Assembly: GCA_946612625.1 (NCBI GenBank) | Contig: CAMOEW010000003.1 | Span: forward strand, 1 to 64,000 | DNA length: 64,000 nt | Reading direction: 5' to 3' | Source: an uncultured Prevotella sp. | GTDB taxonomy: Bacteria > Bacteroidota > Bacteroidia > Bacteroidales > Bacteroidaceae | Part shown: positions 10,135-20,189 of the stretch, one piece after another | Layout of the letters: each line of letters opens with the position of its first letter | Numbering within the stretch: position 1 is the first letter of the stretch | Translations under genes and position numbers: made by a program | The notes under the pieces: model-generated | What the model saw: only the letters and a program-made list of their open reading frames with translations | Databases searched by the model: none | What the model was told of the DNA's origin: nothing

Positions 10135-12543
10135 ATGAAACTACTATTAGCTTTAGCATTTCTTGCCACCACTACAGGCATTCACGCCCAGACCACGCCG
10201 GCGAGCCAGATGGAGAAACTCGACCGCGGACTTGTGGCACTTCCAGCAAGCAACGGCGGAATCTTCCTCTCATGGCGATTTCTCGGCACCGACGATGAAG
10301 ACCGAACTAAATTCGACATTCTGAAGAACGGTGTGTTACTCTCCGGAGCCCGAAACCTCTATAAGACGAACTATCGCGATGCCAACGGCAATAGCGGAGC
10401 CACATACCAGATAGTAACTAAAGTTGACGGTATTGCCGTAGATACCACGGCAGCCATAAAGCCTTGGGAACAGGTATATAAACCCCTAAAGCTCGACCGT
10501 CCTGCCAATGGTATTGACGACTGCACCTATTCACCCAACGACATGAGCGTGGGCGACGTGGATGGCGACGGCCAGTATGAGTTATTTGTAAAATGGGATC
10601 CCAGTAACTCCAAGGACAACTCACAGAGCGGTGTCACCGGCAACGTATATATCGACTGCTACAAACTCGACGGCACCAAGCTGTGGCGCATCGACCTCGG
10701 TCGTAATATTCGCGCCGGTGCCCACTACACACAGTTTATGGTAGCCGACTTCGACGGTGACGGCCTTTCAGAACTGATGTGCAAGACAGCTCCCGGCAGC
10801 AAGGATGGCAACGGCATGTATGTGAACCAAGCCACTGACAACGCCGCCATCAAGTCGGCAAGCAACACCGCCATTCACGTAACAAGTGCAGGCCGCATCA
10901 ACAGCGGCCACGAATATCTCACCGTGTTCAACGGTCTCACAGGAGCGGCCATCAATACCATTGCATATAACCCCACACGTAACGCCAAGAGCGGTCTTAG
11001 TGCCGACGCCGGCACCTTTAACTGGGACGACCGCAGCGGCAAGAGCGACAACAGCAGCTACGGCAACCGCGGCGAACGCTACCTCGCCGCCGTAGCATGG
11101 CTTGACGGTCCGGAGGGCAATCCCAGCGGTATCTTTTCACGAGGGTATTACACCTATGCATACGTATGGGCAGTGGATTTCGACGGTCAGAAGCTCAGCG
11201 AACGCTGGCTGCACCGCTCCGACAGCCACACACAATACAGCGTTATCGACTACAGAAACGGTGGTGCGAGCAAGACATATACAGCTCCTGTGAGTTGGGC
11301 GAAAGAAGGTCGCAACACAATGTACGGTAATGGCAATCATAATCTCTCCATCGGCGATGTTGACGGCGACGGCAAAGACGAGATAATCTGGGGCTCGGCA
11401 GCACTCGACGACGATGGTACACTGCTTTACAGCGTCGGTTTTGGTCATGGCGATGCTATCCACATGAGCACATTTATGCCGCAGCGTGGCGGTATGCAGG
11501 TGTTCCATGTCCATGAAGACGGCGGTCCGTATGCCTGGGACCTTCACGATGCTGCCACCGGCGAGATTATCTACAAGGGCGGCCCTGCAGGAATCGATAA
11601 CGGACGCGGCATTGCCGGCTGCTTCGATGCCAATGTCAACGGCGGTCTGTTCTGGTCGGGAGCCGACAGCTATTCCCGTTCCGCCGTTGACGGCTCTGTT
11701 GTTTCCGATAAAAAAGGCTCACAGAACTTCCGCATCTTCTGGGATGGCGACCTGCAGGAAGAGCTACTTGACGGTACAAAAATCGACAAATGGAATGGTA
11801 ATGGCACCAGCCGACTCTATCTGAACGGCAAAGACCTGTACGACTACAACAGTTCATCATCGTGCAACGGTACAAAATCGACACCTAACCTTCAGGCAGA
11901 CATTTTCGGCGACTGGCGCGAAGAAGTAATCTTATGGTCGGCTGCAGACGGCTGCACACTGAATATCTTCACTACCAATACCGAAACTGTGTTCAGAATG
12001 CCCACGTTGATGCACGACCATACATATCGCCTCGGAGTGGCATGGGAGAACACGGCATACAATCAGCCTCCTCATCTGGGCTATTTCCTTCCTGATGCGA
12101 TGCACGCACGATTCTCTAACCCTGACACTATGGTCACCGTCAACATCAGCGAAGATTTCAGTTACAAGACATACTACCGCTATGCAACTATAGCCACTCT
12201 CAAAAGCGTACTTCTACCCGACGGCACCACATCGACAAAAGCGCCCGGGAGCATGACATCGAAGATTGACTATACCGCAAAAACCATCACTATCAGCGGC
12301 ACGGCATCCCAAGAGGGCGACTATGTCTTCACCTACAACCTCACAGGCACAGACAAAGTAACCATGCGTCACAGCATCGTCGTACATGTCGTCAATACTA
12401 CGGGAATAAGCGACGCCTCGCGACTAAATGATAACGTAGAATTGACAACCGGAAAACCCGTATTCAACCTCAACGGTCAGCGTGTTGCCAATCCAAGAAA
12501 AGGCATATACATCGTCGGTGGCAAGAAAATATTCATGAAATAA
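10135..12543 (+). CDS. Rhamnogalacturonan lyase, PL11 family, secreted (tandem paralog)
   Basis: 802 aa, closely similar to the preceding ORF along its length; signal peptide MKLLLALAFLATTTGIHAQ; tail NLNGQRVANPRKGIYIVGGKKIFMK. Confidence 0.9.
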   Translation: MKLLLALAFLATTTGIHAQTTPASQMEKLDRGLVALPASNGGIFLSWRFLGTDDEDRTKFDILKNGVLLSGARNLYKTNYRDANGNSGATYQIVTKVDGIAVDTTAAIKPWEQVYKPLKLDRPANGIDDCTYSPNDMSVGDVDGDGQYELFVKWDPSNSKDNSQSGVTGNVYIDCYKLDGTKLWRIDLGRNIRAGAHYTQFMVADFDGDGLSELMCKTAPGSKDGNGMYVNQATDNAAIKSASNTAIHVTSAGRINSGHEYLTVFNGLTGAAINTIAYNPTRNAKSGLSADAGTFNWDDRSGKSDNSSYGNRGERYLAAVAWLDGPEGNPSGIFSRGYYTYAYVWAVDFDGQKLSERWLHRSDSHTQYSVIDYRNGGASKTYTAPVSWAKEGRNTMYGNGNHNLSIGDVDGDGKDEIIWGSAALDDDGTLLYSVGFGHGDAIHMSTFMPQRGGMQVFHVHEDGGPYAWDLHDAATGEIIYKGGPAGIDNGRGIAGCFDANVNGGLFWSGADSYSRSAVDGSVVSDKKGSQNFRIFWDGDLQEELLDGTKIDKWNGNGTSRLYLNGKDLYDYNSSSSCNGTKSTPNLQADIFGDWREEVILWSAADGCTLNIFTTNTETVFRMPTLMHDHTYRLGVAWENTAYNQPPHLGYFLPDAMHARFSNPDTMVTVNISEDFSYKTYYRYATIATLKSVLLPDGTTSTKAPGSMTSKIDYTAKTITISGTASQEGDYVFTYNLTGTDKVTMRHSIVVHVVNTTGISDASRLNDNVELTTGKPVFNLNGQRVANPRKGIYIVGGKKIFMK

Positions 12544-12576
12544 GCCTCTTCTGAACAAAAAAACATAGAATAGTAC

Positions 12577-12654
12577 GATTTTCCCATATTATTTGTTTTT
12601 ATTGCTGTATCTTTGCAGCAAAACAAACTTAAAAACAAATAATATGGGAAATTC
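12577..12654. repeat. 25-bp inverted repeat (24/25) flanking a promoter and covering the GH2 start codon
   Basis: Left arm GATTTTCCCATATTATTTGTTTTTA (12577-12601); right arm TAAAAACAAATAATATGGGAAATTC (12630-12654); 28-bp loop holds TTGCTG-TATCTTTG-CAGCAA. Confidence 0.95.
12608..12615 (+). promoter_or_regulatory. -7 box TATCTTTG in the inverted-repeat loop
   Basis: Consensus TAnnTTTG, 28 bp before ATG 12644, flanked by TTGCTG/CAGCAA. Confidence 0.55.
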
Positions 12655-15547
12655 TATCAAGAAACTATTACTCTTTGCAGGTATTGCTATTACGACGACA
12701 AGTGCCGGTGCACGCGATACCTACAATTTCAACAGCGACTGGAGAATCGAGAAGCAGAAAGCCACAGTGACCCTGCCTCATGCATGGAACGAGGACGAGG
12801 CTTTCAAAGTAGGCATCAAGAGTCTCAGCGACAGTGTTATCTGGTATCGCAAGACCTTTATGCTCCCAGCCGGCAGTGAGAATAAGAAAGTGTTTATCGA
12901 GTTCGAAGGTGCACGCCAGCAGGCCGTCGTATATCTCAACGGCAAGGAGATAGGTATGCACGACAACGGTGTGATGGCATTCGGTTTCGACCTTACACCA
13001 TATATCAAAAAGGGAAAGAACCTTATCGAGGTGCGCACCGATAATGACTGGCACTACCGTGAGACTAAGGCATGGAAAGACGGCAAACATTGGTCGTATC
13101 AGTGGAACAACAACAACTTCAATGCCAACTACGGCGGCCTTCCGAAGAATGTATGGCTGCACATCACCGACCACGTATATCAGACACTCCCTCTCTACAG
13201 CAACCTCCATACCACAGGAACCTACGTCTATGCCACCTGTTTTGACATCCCCGGCCATAAAGCTACCATAAATGCAGAGACACAGGTCAAGAACGAGACA
13301 TCATCAGATGTAACAAAGAAGATGACCGTAGTAGTAGAAGAGACCGACGGTCGGGAGATTGCACGTTTTGAAAGCAGTGATGTAACTATACCTGCCGGCA
13401 AGATGGCTACCCTCAAGGCATCAAAGTCACTCAGTGGCCTGCACTTTTGGAGTTGGGGCTATGGTTATCTATATAATGTAAAGACCATCGTCGGCGACGA
13501 TGAAGTAATAACCACCACGGGATTCCGCAAGACAGCCTTCAAGGACGGCATGTTCTATCTGAACGACCGCGTTCTGATGGTTCACGGCTATGCCCAGCGC
13601 ACAAGTAATGAATGGCCCGGCGTTGGCATGAGCGTTCCTGCCTGGCTCTCCGATTATTCTAACGACCTTGAGGTGAAGAGCGGCGGCAACGTTGTGCGCT
13701 GGATGCACGTCACCCCCTGGAAGCAGGATGTTGAAAGTTGCGACCGTGTCGGACTGATTCAGGCGATGCCCGCCGGCGATGCAGAGAAAGATGCCGAGGG
13801 CCGACACTGGGAACAACGTGTCGAACTGATGCGAGATGCCATCATCTACATGCGCAACAACCCGAGTGTTATCTTCTACGAGTGCGGCAACCAGCGTATA
13901 ACGCGCGAGCACATGATCGAGATGAAGCATATCCGAGACATTTTCGACCCCTGTGGCGGTCGCGCCATCGGCTGCCGCGAGATGCTCGACGTGAACGAGG
14001 CTGAATATGGAGGTGAGATGCTATACATCAACAAGAGCAAGACAAAACCCATGTGGATGATGGAGTACTGCCGCGATGAAGGGCTGCGTTGGTACTGGAA
14101 CTCATGGAGCTATCCTTTCCATAAGGAAGGCGACGGTCCACTCTACCGCAACGCTCCTGCCGTGGCATACAACCACAATAGCGATGAGTTTGTTGCCGAG
14201 CTCGTGCGACGATGGTATGAATATTGGGAGAACCGCCCCGGCACTGCCACCCGTGTTAACAGCGGTGGCGTAAAGATAGTGTTCAGCGACACTCAGACCC
14301 ACGGACGCTCTGCCGACAACTATCGTGTCAGCGGCATCGTTGACCCCATGCGTGTCCCCAAAGATGCCTTCTATGCTCATCAGACAATGTGGGACGGCTG
14401 GGTTGACGACCTGAAGCCACATACATACATCTGTGGTCACTGGAACTACAAACAAGGCGAAATTATCCCCGTAATATATGTCATCTCAACAAGTGATAAG
14501 GTGGTGCTGAAACAAGGCAGCGAAACCATTGAGGAAAGCGGTCGCGAGGCACATTTCAACCATATATTCAAGAATGTGAAATACACGTCCGACAAACTCA
14601 TAGCCATCAGCTACGACCATAACGGCCGTGAAGAAAGCCGCTATGAGCTGCAAACAGCAGGCGCCCCTGACCATCTGAAACTGACCACCATCGAGAATCC
14701 CACCGGTTGGAAGGCCGACGGCAACGATGTAGCTTTGGTTCAGATAGAAGTAGTTGATGCTCAGGACCGTCGCTGTCCTCTTGACAATCGCCTCATCAAA
14801 TGGAGCGTAAAGGGACCTGCCGAATGGCGCGGCGGTGTTGCCAAGGGCAAGAACAACCACGCGCTCTGCGACACTCTTCCTGTTGAGTGCGGCATCAACC
14901 GCGTCATGCTCCGCTCGCTTACCAAAGCAGGCACCGTCACCGTTACCGCAAAGGCTGAAGGCATGAAAGATGCCGTAGTAACAATGAAGACCAATGCCAT
15001 AAAAGTAGAGAACGGACTTACCAGATACATGCCATCCGACGGTCTGAAACCGGTGCTCGATCGCGGCGAGACGCCAGCCACACCCTCCTTTCACCAGAGT
15101 TTCGTCGAAGTACCTATCATGGGCGCCCAAGCAGGCAGCGGCGACAATGTATTCGCCAGCTACGACGGCAATGAGAACTCGTCATGGGACAGCTCCAAGA
15201 ATAAGGATGATGCGTGGGTCACCTATATTCTCGCCGAAGAATCGCCTATCGAAGACATCTGTGTAAAGATGAAAGGATTCCGCACCACCACCTACCCCAT
15301 TGAGATTCTTGCCGACGGGAAGAAGGTATGGGAGGGATGGACTCCGAAGACTCTCGGCTACACCCACATCCGTCTTGACCGTCCGGTGAGCGCACGTCAG
15401 TTCACTCTCCGCATGACGGGTTCAAGCACCATGCGCGATGCTTTCGGAGCAGTGAAGGAACTTGACAGTCGCAACAACGACAAAGTGGAAAAAGGAAGTG
15501 CTTCACTGAAGATTATCGAAATAGAATTCTTGAAAAAAGCATTCTGA
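12644..15547 (+). CDS. Glycoside hydrolase family 2-like protein (beta-galactosidase-like), secreted
   Basis: GH2 features: WRIEKQKATVTLPHAWNEDEAF, RNNPSVIFYECGNQ, late sugar-binding-like domain. ATG 12644 (MGNSIKKLLLFAGIAITTTSAGA) preferred over track start 12593. Confidence 0.8.
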   Translation: MGNSIKKLLLFAGIAITTTSAGARDTYNFNSDWRIEKQKATVTLPHAWNEDEAFKVGIKSLSDSVIWYRKTFMLPAGSENKKVFIEFEGARQQAVVYLNGKEIGMHDNGVMAFGFDLTPYIKKGKNLIEVRTDNDWHYRETKAWKDGKHWSYQWNNNNFNANYGGLPKNVWLHITDHVYQTLPLYSNLHTTGTYVYATCFDIPGHKATINAETQVKNETSSDVTKKMTVVVEETDGREIARFESSDVTIPAGKMATLKASKSLSGLHFWSWGYGYLYNVKTIVGDDEVITTTGFRKTAFKDGMFYLNDRVLMVHGYAQRTSNEWPGVGMSVPAWLSDYSNDLEVKSGGNVVRWMHVTPWKQDVESCDRVGLIQAMPAGDAEKDAEGRHWEQRVELMRDAIIYMRNNPSVIFYECGNQRITREHMIEMKHIRDIFDPCGGRAIGCREMLDVNEAEYGGEMLYINKSKTKPMWMMEYCRDEGLRWYWNSWSYPFHKEGDGPLYRNAPAVAYNHNSDEFVAELVRRWYEYWENRPGTATRVNSGGVKIVFSDTQTHGRSADNYRVSGIVDPMRVPKDAFYAHQTMWDGWVDDLKPHTYICGHWNYKQGEIIPVIYVISTSDKVVLKQGSETIEESGREAHFNHIFKNVKYTSDKLIAISYDHNGREESRYELQTAGAPDHLKLTTIENPTGWKADGNDVALVQIEVVDAQDRRCPLDNRLIKWSVKGPAEWRGGVAKGKNNHALCDTLPVECGINRVMLRSLTKAGTVTVTAKAEGMKDAVVTMKTNAIKVENGLTRYMPSDGLKPVLDRGETPATPSFHQSFVEVPIMGAQAGSGDNVFASYDGNENSSWDSSKNKDDAWVTYILAEESPIEDICVKMKGFRTTTYPIEILADGKKVWEGWTPKTLGYTHIRLDRPVSARQFTLRMTGSSTMRDAFGAVKELDSRNNDKVEKGSASLKIIEIEFLKKAF

Positions 15548-15556
15548 AGCCGCAGT

Positions 15557-18334
15557 TTAATATATGAACTTACCGTCAGGAGTTATTCCCGAAGCGGAAA
15601 TCTTTATACGAGTATCCTTGCTGTTGTTGAAGAAGGTTGCATTGAAGCGACCTTCTTCATCTGTAACGGCATTGGGGTTCCAGTAGAGCGTGCGCCGATA
15701 GTCGGTCGGTTCAGTGGGCGTACTGCTGCTATAGTCAGGTTTGTAGAACTCTGCAGGCAGATGGAAGCCGCTGATAAAGATATGCCTGTCACGAAACGTC
15801 ACCTGTTCGCCTTCATCGGGTATGGGAAGCATCTCAATTGTAACATCGGCAGAAGTGCTACTGTGAAACATCAGCGAGTCTTCGTTGCGAGGCTCGAAAT
15901 CGGTGAATACACGGATATCCTTCAGTCGTTTCAGACGTATGTTGTTGTATATGTACTGTGGAGTCTTAGGCGCAATAATCTGCGCCGATGCCTCAGCCTC
16001 GGCTCCTGCTCCTCCGATAAGATTACTATAGTTGCGATAATAAACGTATTTCTCAAAGCGTCCGTCGATGTTTGATGTCTGGTGCCTGTTCAGGTTGCCG
16101 AATAGAAACCTCGTAATCTGAATCGGGAATTGTCGCATATCGTAGATACCAAACGACAATCCATAGTCGGTGATATTATTGTACATATCATAGGCATCGA
16201 GCACGAAGGCAGGTTTGTTCCAGTCAATACTACGCTTACCACGTCGTTTTCCCTTGACATTGACATTGCCTAACTGGTGCACATCGTTCTCCATAGAGAA
16301 GTCGCTGAGTGTATCTATCAGTTCCTCATAGTTCACCTCGGGCTGATGGTCCTGATAATATCCGTAGGGCGAGGTGAATATGGGATAGAACAAATCGCGC
16401 TTGACATAATAGTCGGGATATTCATCCTCGCGCAACACTTTGGTATCCTTGCGCGACTCCATGCTCTTCGTCAACGAGTCTTTCTCATTGTATGCCTTCA
16501 TGTTAAGATACGTACTGCCATAGAACGGAGGTATCTCGAATATGAAATGTCCGCGGTTGTTAGTTTTCTGCACTCCTCCTACGAAAGCATCACCCATGAA
16601 CACTTCTGCCTCGACAAGCACTTCACGTCGCAGCTTGCCATGATCCACTCCTACATTATCATTTGTGCTGTTCATATTTCCATATTCTATCGACGAGAAG
16701 TCAGCGACCGTCTCTGCAACTTCTCCCCCCTCGTCATCAGCACTTTCGGCAAGCAGGTCTTCCGACTCAGACATCGAACGTCCGACAAGCCCTACTCCTT
16801 CTCGCCACGAAGAAATCTCTTCGGGCTCCACGGGGTTTATGTTAAGCATTTTATAGACGTTGCCTTCAACGGTGAGCGTGGTCTCAGACTTATAACGCGG
16901 TTTCCATGTCGTGTCGGCAAGTTGTTGCCAACTATACTTGCGCCAACCCTGCACCTGCATGAGCAGGTCGAGCCGCTGTCTGTGGACAGCATCATTGCTC
17001 TCGAAATAATATGCCGGGTGTGCCACAAAGCCTTTGAGTTCTGACGACAGCAGAAGTTCTGTCAGGATGTTTCCGTCGTCATATGTAGGCTCGTCGGTAC
17101 GAGTGTCGCGCACGGCAACAGAGAAAACGGTAGGACTTTCTATCCCGTCGAGCTTCATGTCGAGCGAAATCTTCTCGTATGGGTCGTAGGTCAGCTTGCT
17201 ACCACTTTCTATCTTCAGCTGTGATGACGGCGCATTACCGTTGTTGACGAAAAACAATCTGCTGGCGAGTATCTGCCCTTCATCGTCGAAGATGGTTGCC
17301 TCGCATACCCCGTCAGGAAGACTGTCGGTCGGCACGGCTACCGTTGCGACAGTATTAAGACTGACAGGCATGAACGCCTTCAGTACTCCCCGCGAAATAA
17401 ACGACACAGCATACTGACGAGAATCGGTCAGTCCCCTTGGTGTGATTACAATCTTACCATCGTCAAGACGCATTGCCACTCCGCTCTTCTCTACTTTCGG
17501 CAGCTGGAACGAATAGTTCTTCCCATGCCAAGTAAACATTGCCTTCTGACGTGCCGACGACGGTGTTACGGTAAATGTGCCACGACCCATATAGTCAGTC
17601 TTGATGTCTTTTTCCACGCCATCGACAACGAGTTTTCCCGAGATATCCACAGCCGCTCCCAACTGGTCAACGAGTTCAAAGGCGACGTTGTTCTCAACTC
17701 CTTCTATGAGATGACCTCCTTCAGGAAAGAATCTTGCAATGAGATTTTCCTTTTTTACCGGGCGCACACGCTGTGTAGGTCGTTTAGCAATGCGCTTATA
17801 TGTGAAGTCGCCGGCAGCTTCCGGCTTGCTATATACCGGTATTACGCGGCTATACAGCCCATCCCAGACGCGGAAATAGTCTTTTGCCATCTGATTGTTA
17901 TAGAATGCCCATGCATCCCATTTCTCATACATGTGTTCACGCACGTTGAAATTGAGCTGCCAGCGTGTATATGCCCTCAACTCGTAATAACCGCTGTAGA
18001 GAGAGTCGCGCAATGTAAAATTACCGTTGGTATATCCTTTGTTACTTATGATAAGTGTCTGCCGCTCAACAAGCAGTCCGTCGGGAGTAAGCAGTTCGAC
18101 ATACAGCAGTCGGCTCATATCTGTGAACCTATTATTGTCGGAACGTACCACGTATGCCTTGTACCACAATGTATCACCAACGAAATAACATGTGTTGTCG
18201 GTATGTATATAAACTTTCTCCTGCACCTGAGATACCGACGATTTCTCCAGTGCCTCACGAATCATGTTAATGTCGCCGGCGTTAGCACTTAACGACAACA
18301 AGCTAACAACTGTAAGCAATAAAAATCTATTCAT
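15557..18334 (-). CDS. MG2 (alpha-2-macroglobulin-like) / carboxypeptidase-regulatory-like domain membrane protein
   Basis: 925 aa, signal peptide MNRFLLLTVVSLLSLSANA, EKVYIHTDNTCYFVGDTLWYKAYVV typical of MG2-like N-termini in Bacteroidetes. Confidence 0.65.
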   Translation of the reverse strand: MNRFLLLTVVSLLSLSANAGDINMIREALEKSSVSQVQEKVYIHTDNTCYFVGDTLWYKAYVVRSDNNRFTDMSRLLYVELLTPDGLLVERQTLIISNKGYTNGNFTLRDSLYSGYYELRAYTRWQLNFNVREHMYEKWDAWAFYNNQMAKDYFRVWDGLYSRVIPVYSKPEAAGDFTYKRIAKRPTQRVRPVKKENLIARFFPEGGHLIEGVENNVAFELVDQLGAAVDISGKLVVDGVEKDIKTDYMGRGTFTVTPSSARQKAMFTWHGKNYSFQLPKVEKSGVAMRLDDGKIVITPRGLTDSRQYAVSFISRGVLKAFMPVSLNTVATVAVPTDSLPDGVCEATIFDDEGQILASRLFFVNNGNAPSSQLKIESGSKLTYDPYEKISLDMKLDGIESPTVFSVAVRDTRTDEPTYDDGNILTELLLSSELKGFVAHPAYYFESNDAVHRQRLDLLMQVQGWRKYSWQQLADTTWKPRYKSETTLTVEGNVYKMLNINPVEPEEISSWREGVGLVGRSMSESEDLLAESADDEGGEVAETVADFSSIEYGNMNSTNDNVGVDHGKLRREVLVEAEVFMGDAFVGGVQKTNNRGHFIFEIPPFYGSTYLNMKAYNEKDSLTKSMESRKDTKVLREDEYPDYYVKRDLFYPIFTSPYGYYQDHQPEVNYEELIDTLSDFSMENDVHQLGNVNVKGKRRGKRSIDWNKPAFVLDAYDMYNNITDYGLSFGIYDMRQFPIQITRFLFGNLNRHQTSNIDGRFEKYVYYRNYSNLIGGAGAEAEASAQIIAPKTPQYIYNNIRLKRLKDIRVFTDFEPRNEDSLMFHSSTSADVTIEMLPIPDEGEQVTFRDRHIFISGFHLPAEFYKPDYSSSTPTEPTDYRRTLYWNPNAVTDEEGRFNATFFNNSKDTRIKISASGITPDGKFIY

Positions 18335-18344
18335 AGCATATAAA

Positions 18345-18391
18345 AAAACGGATTCCCGTCATGTTTATTACATTTGACGTAAATCCGTTTT
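18345..18391. terminator. Hairpin between dnaA and the MG2-like gene
   Basis: AAAACGGATT (18345-18354) / AATCCGTTTT (18382-18391) with inner CGTCA/TGACG pairing. Confidence 0.6.
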
Positions 18392-18415
18392 ATGAGTTTA
18401 ACCGTCTGCAGCTAT

Positions 18416-19822
18416 TTATTTGCGTTTCAACTTGAATGACCCCTCGATACTGCGCATCTCATCAGCAAACGATTGATCCACATGCAGCCGCTGCTCAATG
18501 GTCTTGCAGCTATGCACCACCGTACTGTGGTCACGGTTGCCTATAAGCTGCCCGATGCGCGATGCCGGCATGTTAGTATATTTCTGAGCGAGATACATAG
18601 ACACCTGGCGAACAAGCACATAGTCGTGCTTACGACTCTTACTGGCAAGCTGCTGCTGGGTTACGTTGTAGTGCCGGCATACTGTTCCGGTGATCTCCTC
18701 AACGGTGAGTGGCTTGTCGTCGATTTTCACGGCACGCTTGAGCACGCGCTCTGCAAGACGCATATCAATCTTGCTATTATACACAATACTATATGCCATC
18801 AGCGAATTGACAACACCCTCAAGGTCACGCACACTGCCATTCGCTGTCTCAGCAATAAACTGTATCACATCGGCCGGGATGTTCAGACCGTCGCGACGAC
18901 ACTTGTTCGTCAGAATATCGATACACAGCTGCACGTTCGGTTTCTCAAGCTCGGCAATAAGACCGCATGAGAATCGCGTCAGCAGACGGTCTTTCATCCC
19001 CTGCAAATCTACGGGAGGACGGTCGCTGGCAAGGATAATCTGCCTGCCATTGCGAAACAGATGATTGAAGATATGAAAGAACGTGTCGAGTGTTTTCGGT
19101 GAGTTGGACCATTCTTGTATGTCATCGACGATAAGCACATCGATAGTCTGGTAGAAGTTAATGAAGTCGTTGACAGTATTCTGGCGCACAGCGTCAGTAT
19201 ATTGCACTTGAAAGAGTCTTGCACTTACATACAACACCCGTAGTTGCGGATAGAGTTCCTTGCTGCGCACGCCGATGGCATTGATGAGATGGGTTTTTCC
19301 ACAACCTGAAGGTCCATAGATAAAGAATGGATTGAATGTCGATCGTCCCGGGTGCTCTGCCACCGACAGCCCGACCGTCCGCGGCAGCTTGTTTGAATCT
19401 CCCTCGATAAAGCTGTTGAAAGTCTTACGTGGATCGAGCTGTGGATTGAGTTGCTTCACGCTGTCGGTGACACGCGGTCCCTTGTTGCCGACGGCTGTTT
19501 CCTCAGGCATGTCGATAGTCGGTGGCTCGTCGCCAACCACCGTTGTAGAAAGGTTATGCTCCTTGTCGGTTACAATGCGGTATGTCAGTACCACATTCTC
19601 CCCAAAGCATCTTTGCAGCACCTTGCTCAGCAGTCCCACGTAGTATTGTTCCAAATACTCATACACATATTGACTTGGAACCTGAACCAGCAACGTATGA
19701 CTGTCTTCAGAATACTTCTCGAAGACAATCGGCAGGAACCATGTTTTATATTGCTGCTCTGTGACGTTCTCCCTTATCAATTTTAGGCAGTTGTCCCATA
19801 GCACCTTATGATTGTTTTGCAT
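18416..19822 (-). CDS. dnaA: Chromosomal replication initiator protein DnaA
   Basis: Walker A GPSGCGKTHL, VLIVDDIQ, C-terminal GNRDHSTVVHSCKTIEQ signature. Confidence 0.97.
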   Translation of the reverse strand: MQNNHKVLWDNCLKLIRENVTEQQYKTWFLPIVFEKYSEDSHTLLVQVPSQYVYEYLEQYYVGLLSKVLQRCFGENVVLTYRIVTDKEHNLSTTVVGDEPPTIDMPEETAVGNKGPRVTDSVKQLNPQLDPRKTFNSFIEGDSNKLPRTVGLSVAEHPGRSTFNPFFIYGPSGCGKTHLINAIGVRSKELYPQLRVLYVSARLFQVQYTDAVRQNTVNDFINFYQTIDVLIVDDIQEWSNSPKTLDTFFHIFNHLFRNGRQIILASDRPPVDLQGMKDRLLTRFSCGLIAELEKPNVQLCIDILTNKCRRDGLNIPADVIQFIAETANGSVRDLEGVVNSLMAYSIVYNSKIDMRLAERVLKRAVKIDDKPLTVEEITGTVCRHYNVTQQQLASKSRKHDYVLVRQVSMYLAQKYTNMPASRIGQLIGNRDHSTVVHSCKTIEQRLHVDQSFADEMRSIEGSFKLKRK

Positions 19823-20189
19823 TTGGCGTTCGTTATATGTTAATTAAGGGTGTGTTTACACTCTTGTTGATTTTCGAATGCAAAGGTCGCATTTTTTTTT
19901 GAAACTGCCAAATCGCATATTTATTTACAATAATTAATTTCTGATGTAACTTTCTTATTCTTCGCACGTTATGGAATATTCCAATTTTCTTCGAGCATTG
20001 TATCATTTGTTTTTTTCGATGTTTTTGTCTTTCAAACATTTACGTCGCATTATGCAAAAAAAAGCCACATATCCACCTACGACGTGTGACATTCGTCGAA
20101 CATTGTTTAAATCAGCATGTTTTATCAGAAAAGGGATGTCGTGAAACACCCCTCCACTTATTTAGACAAATTAAAAATTATGGTAAAAT

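Noticed and set aside
12577-12654. Conventional invertible phase-variable promoter
   Set aside because: The inverted repeats would flank only 28 bp, much shorter than invertible promoters I know in Bacteroides, and no recombinase is nearby. Kept only as a secondary hypothesis.
19823-20189. oriC next to dnaA
   Set aside because: AT-rich intergenic region, but I found no cluster of clear DnaA boxes (TTATNCACA). GC-skew over the chromosome would be needed.
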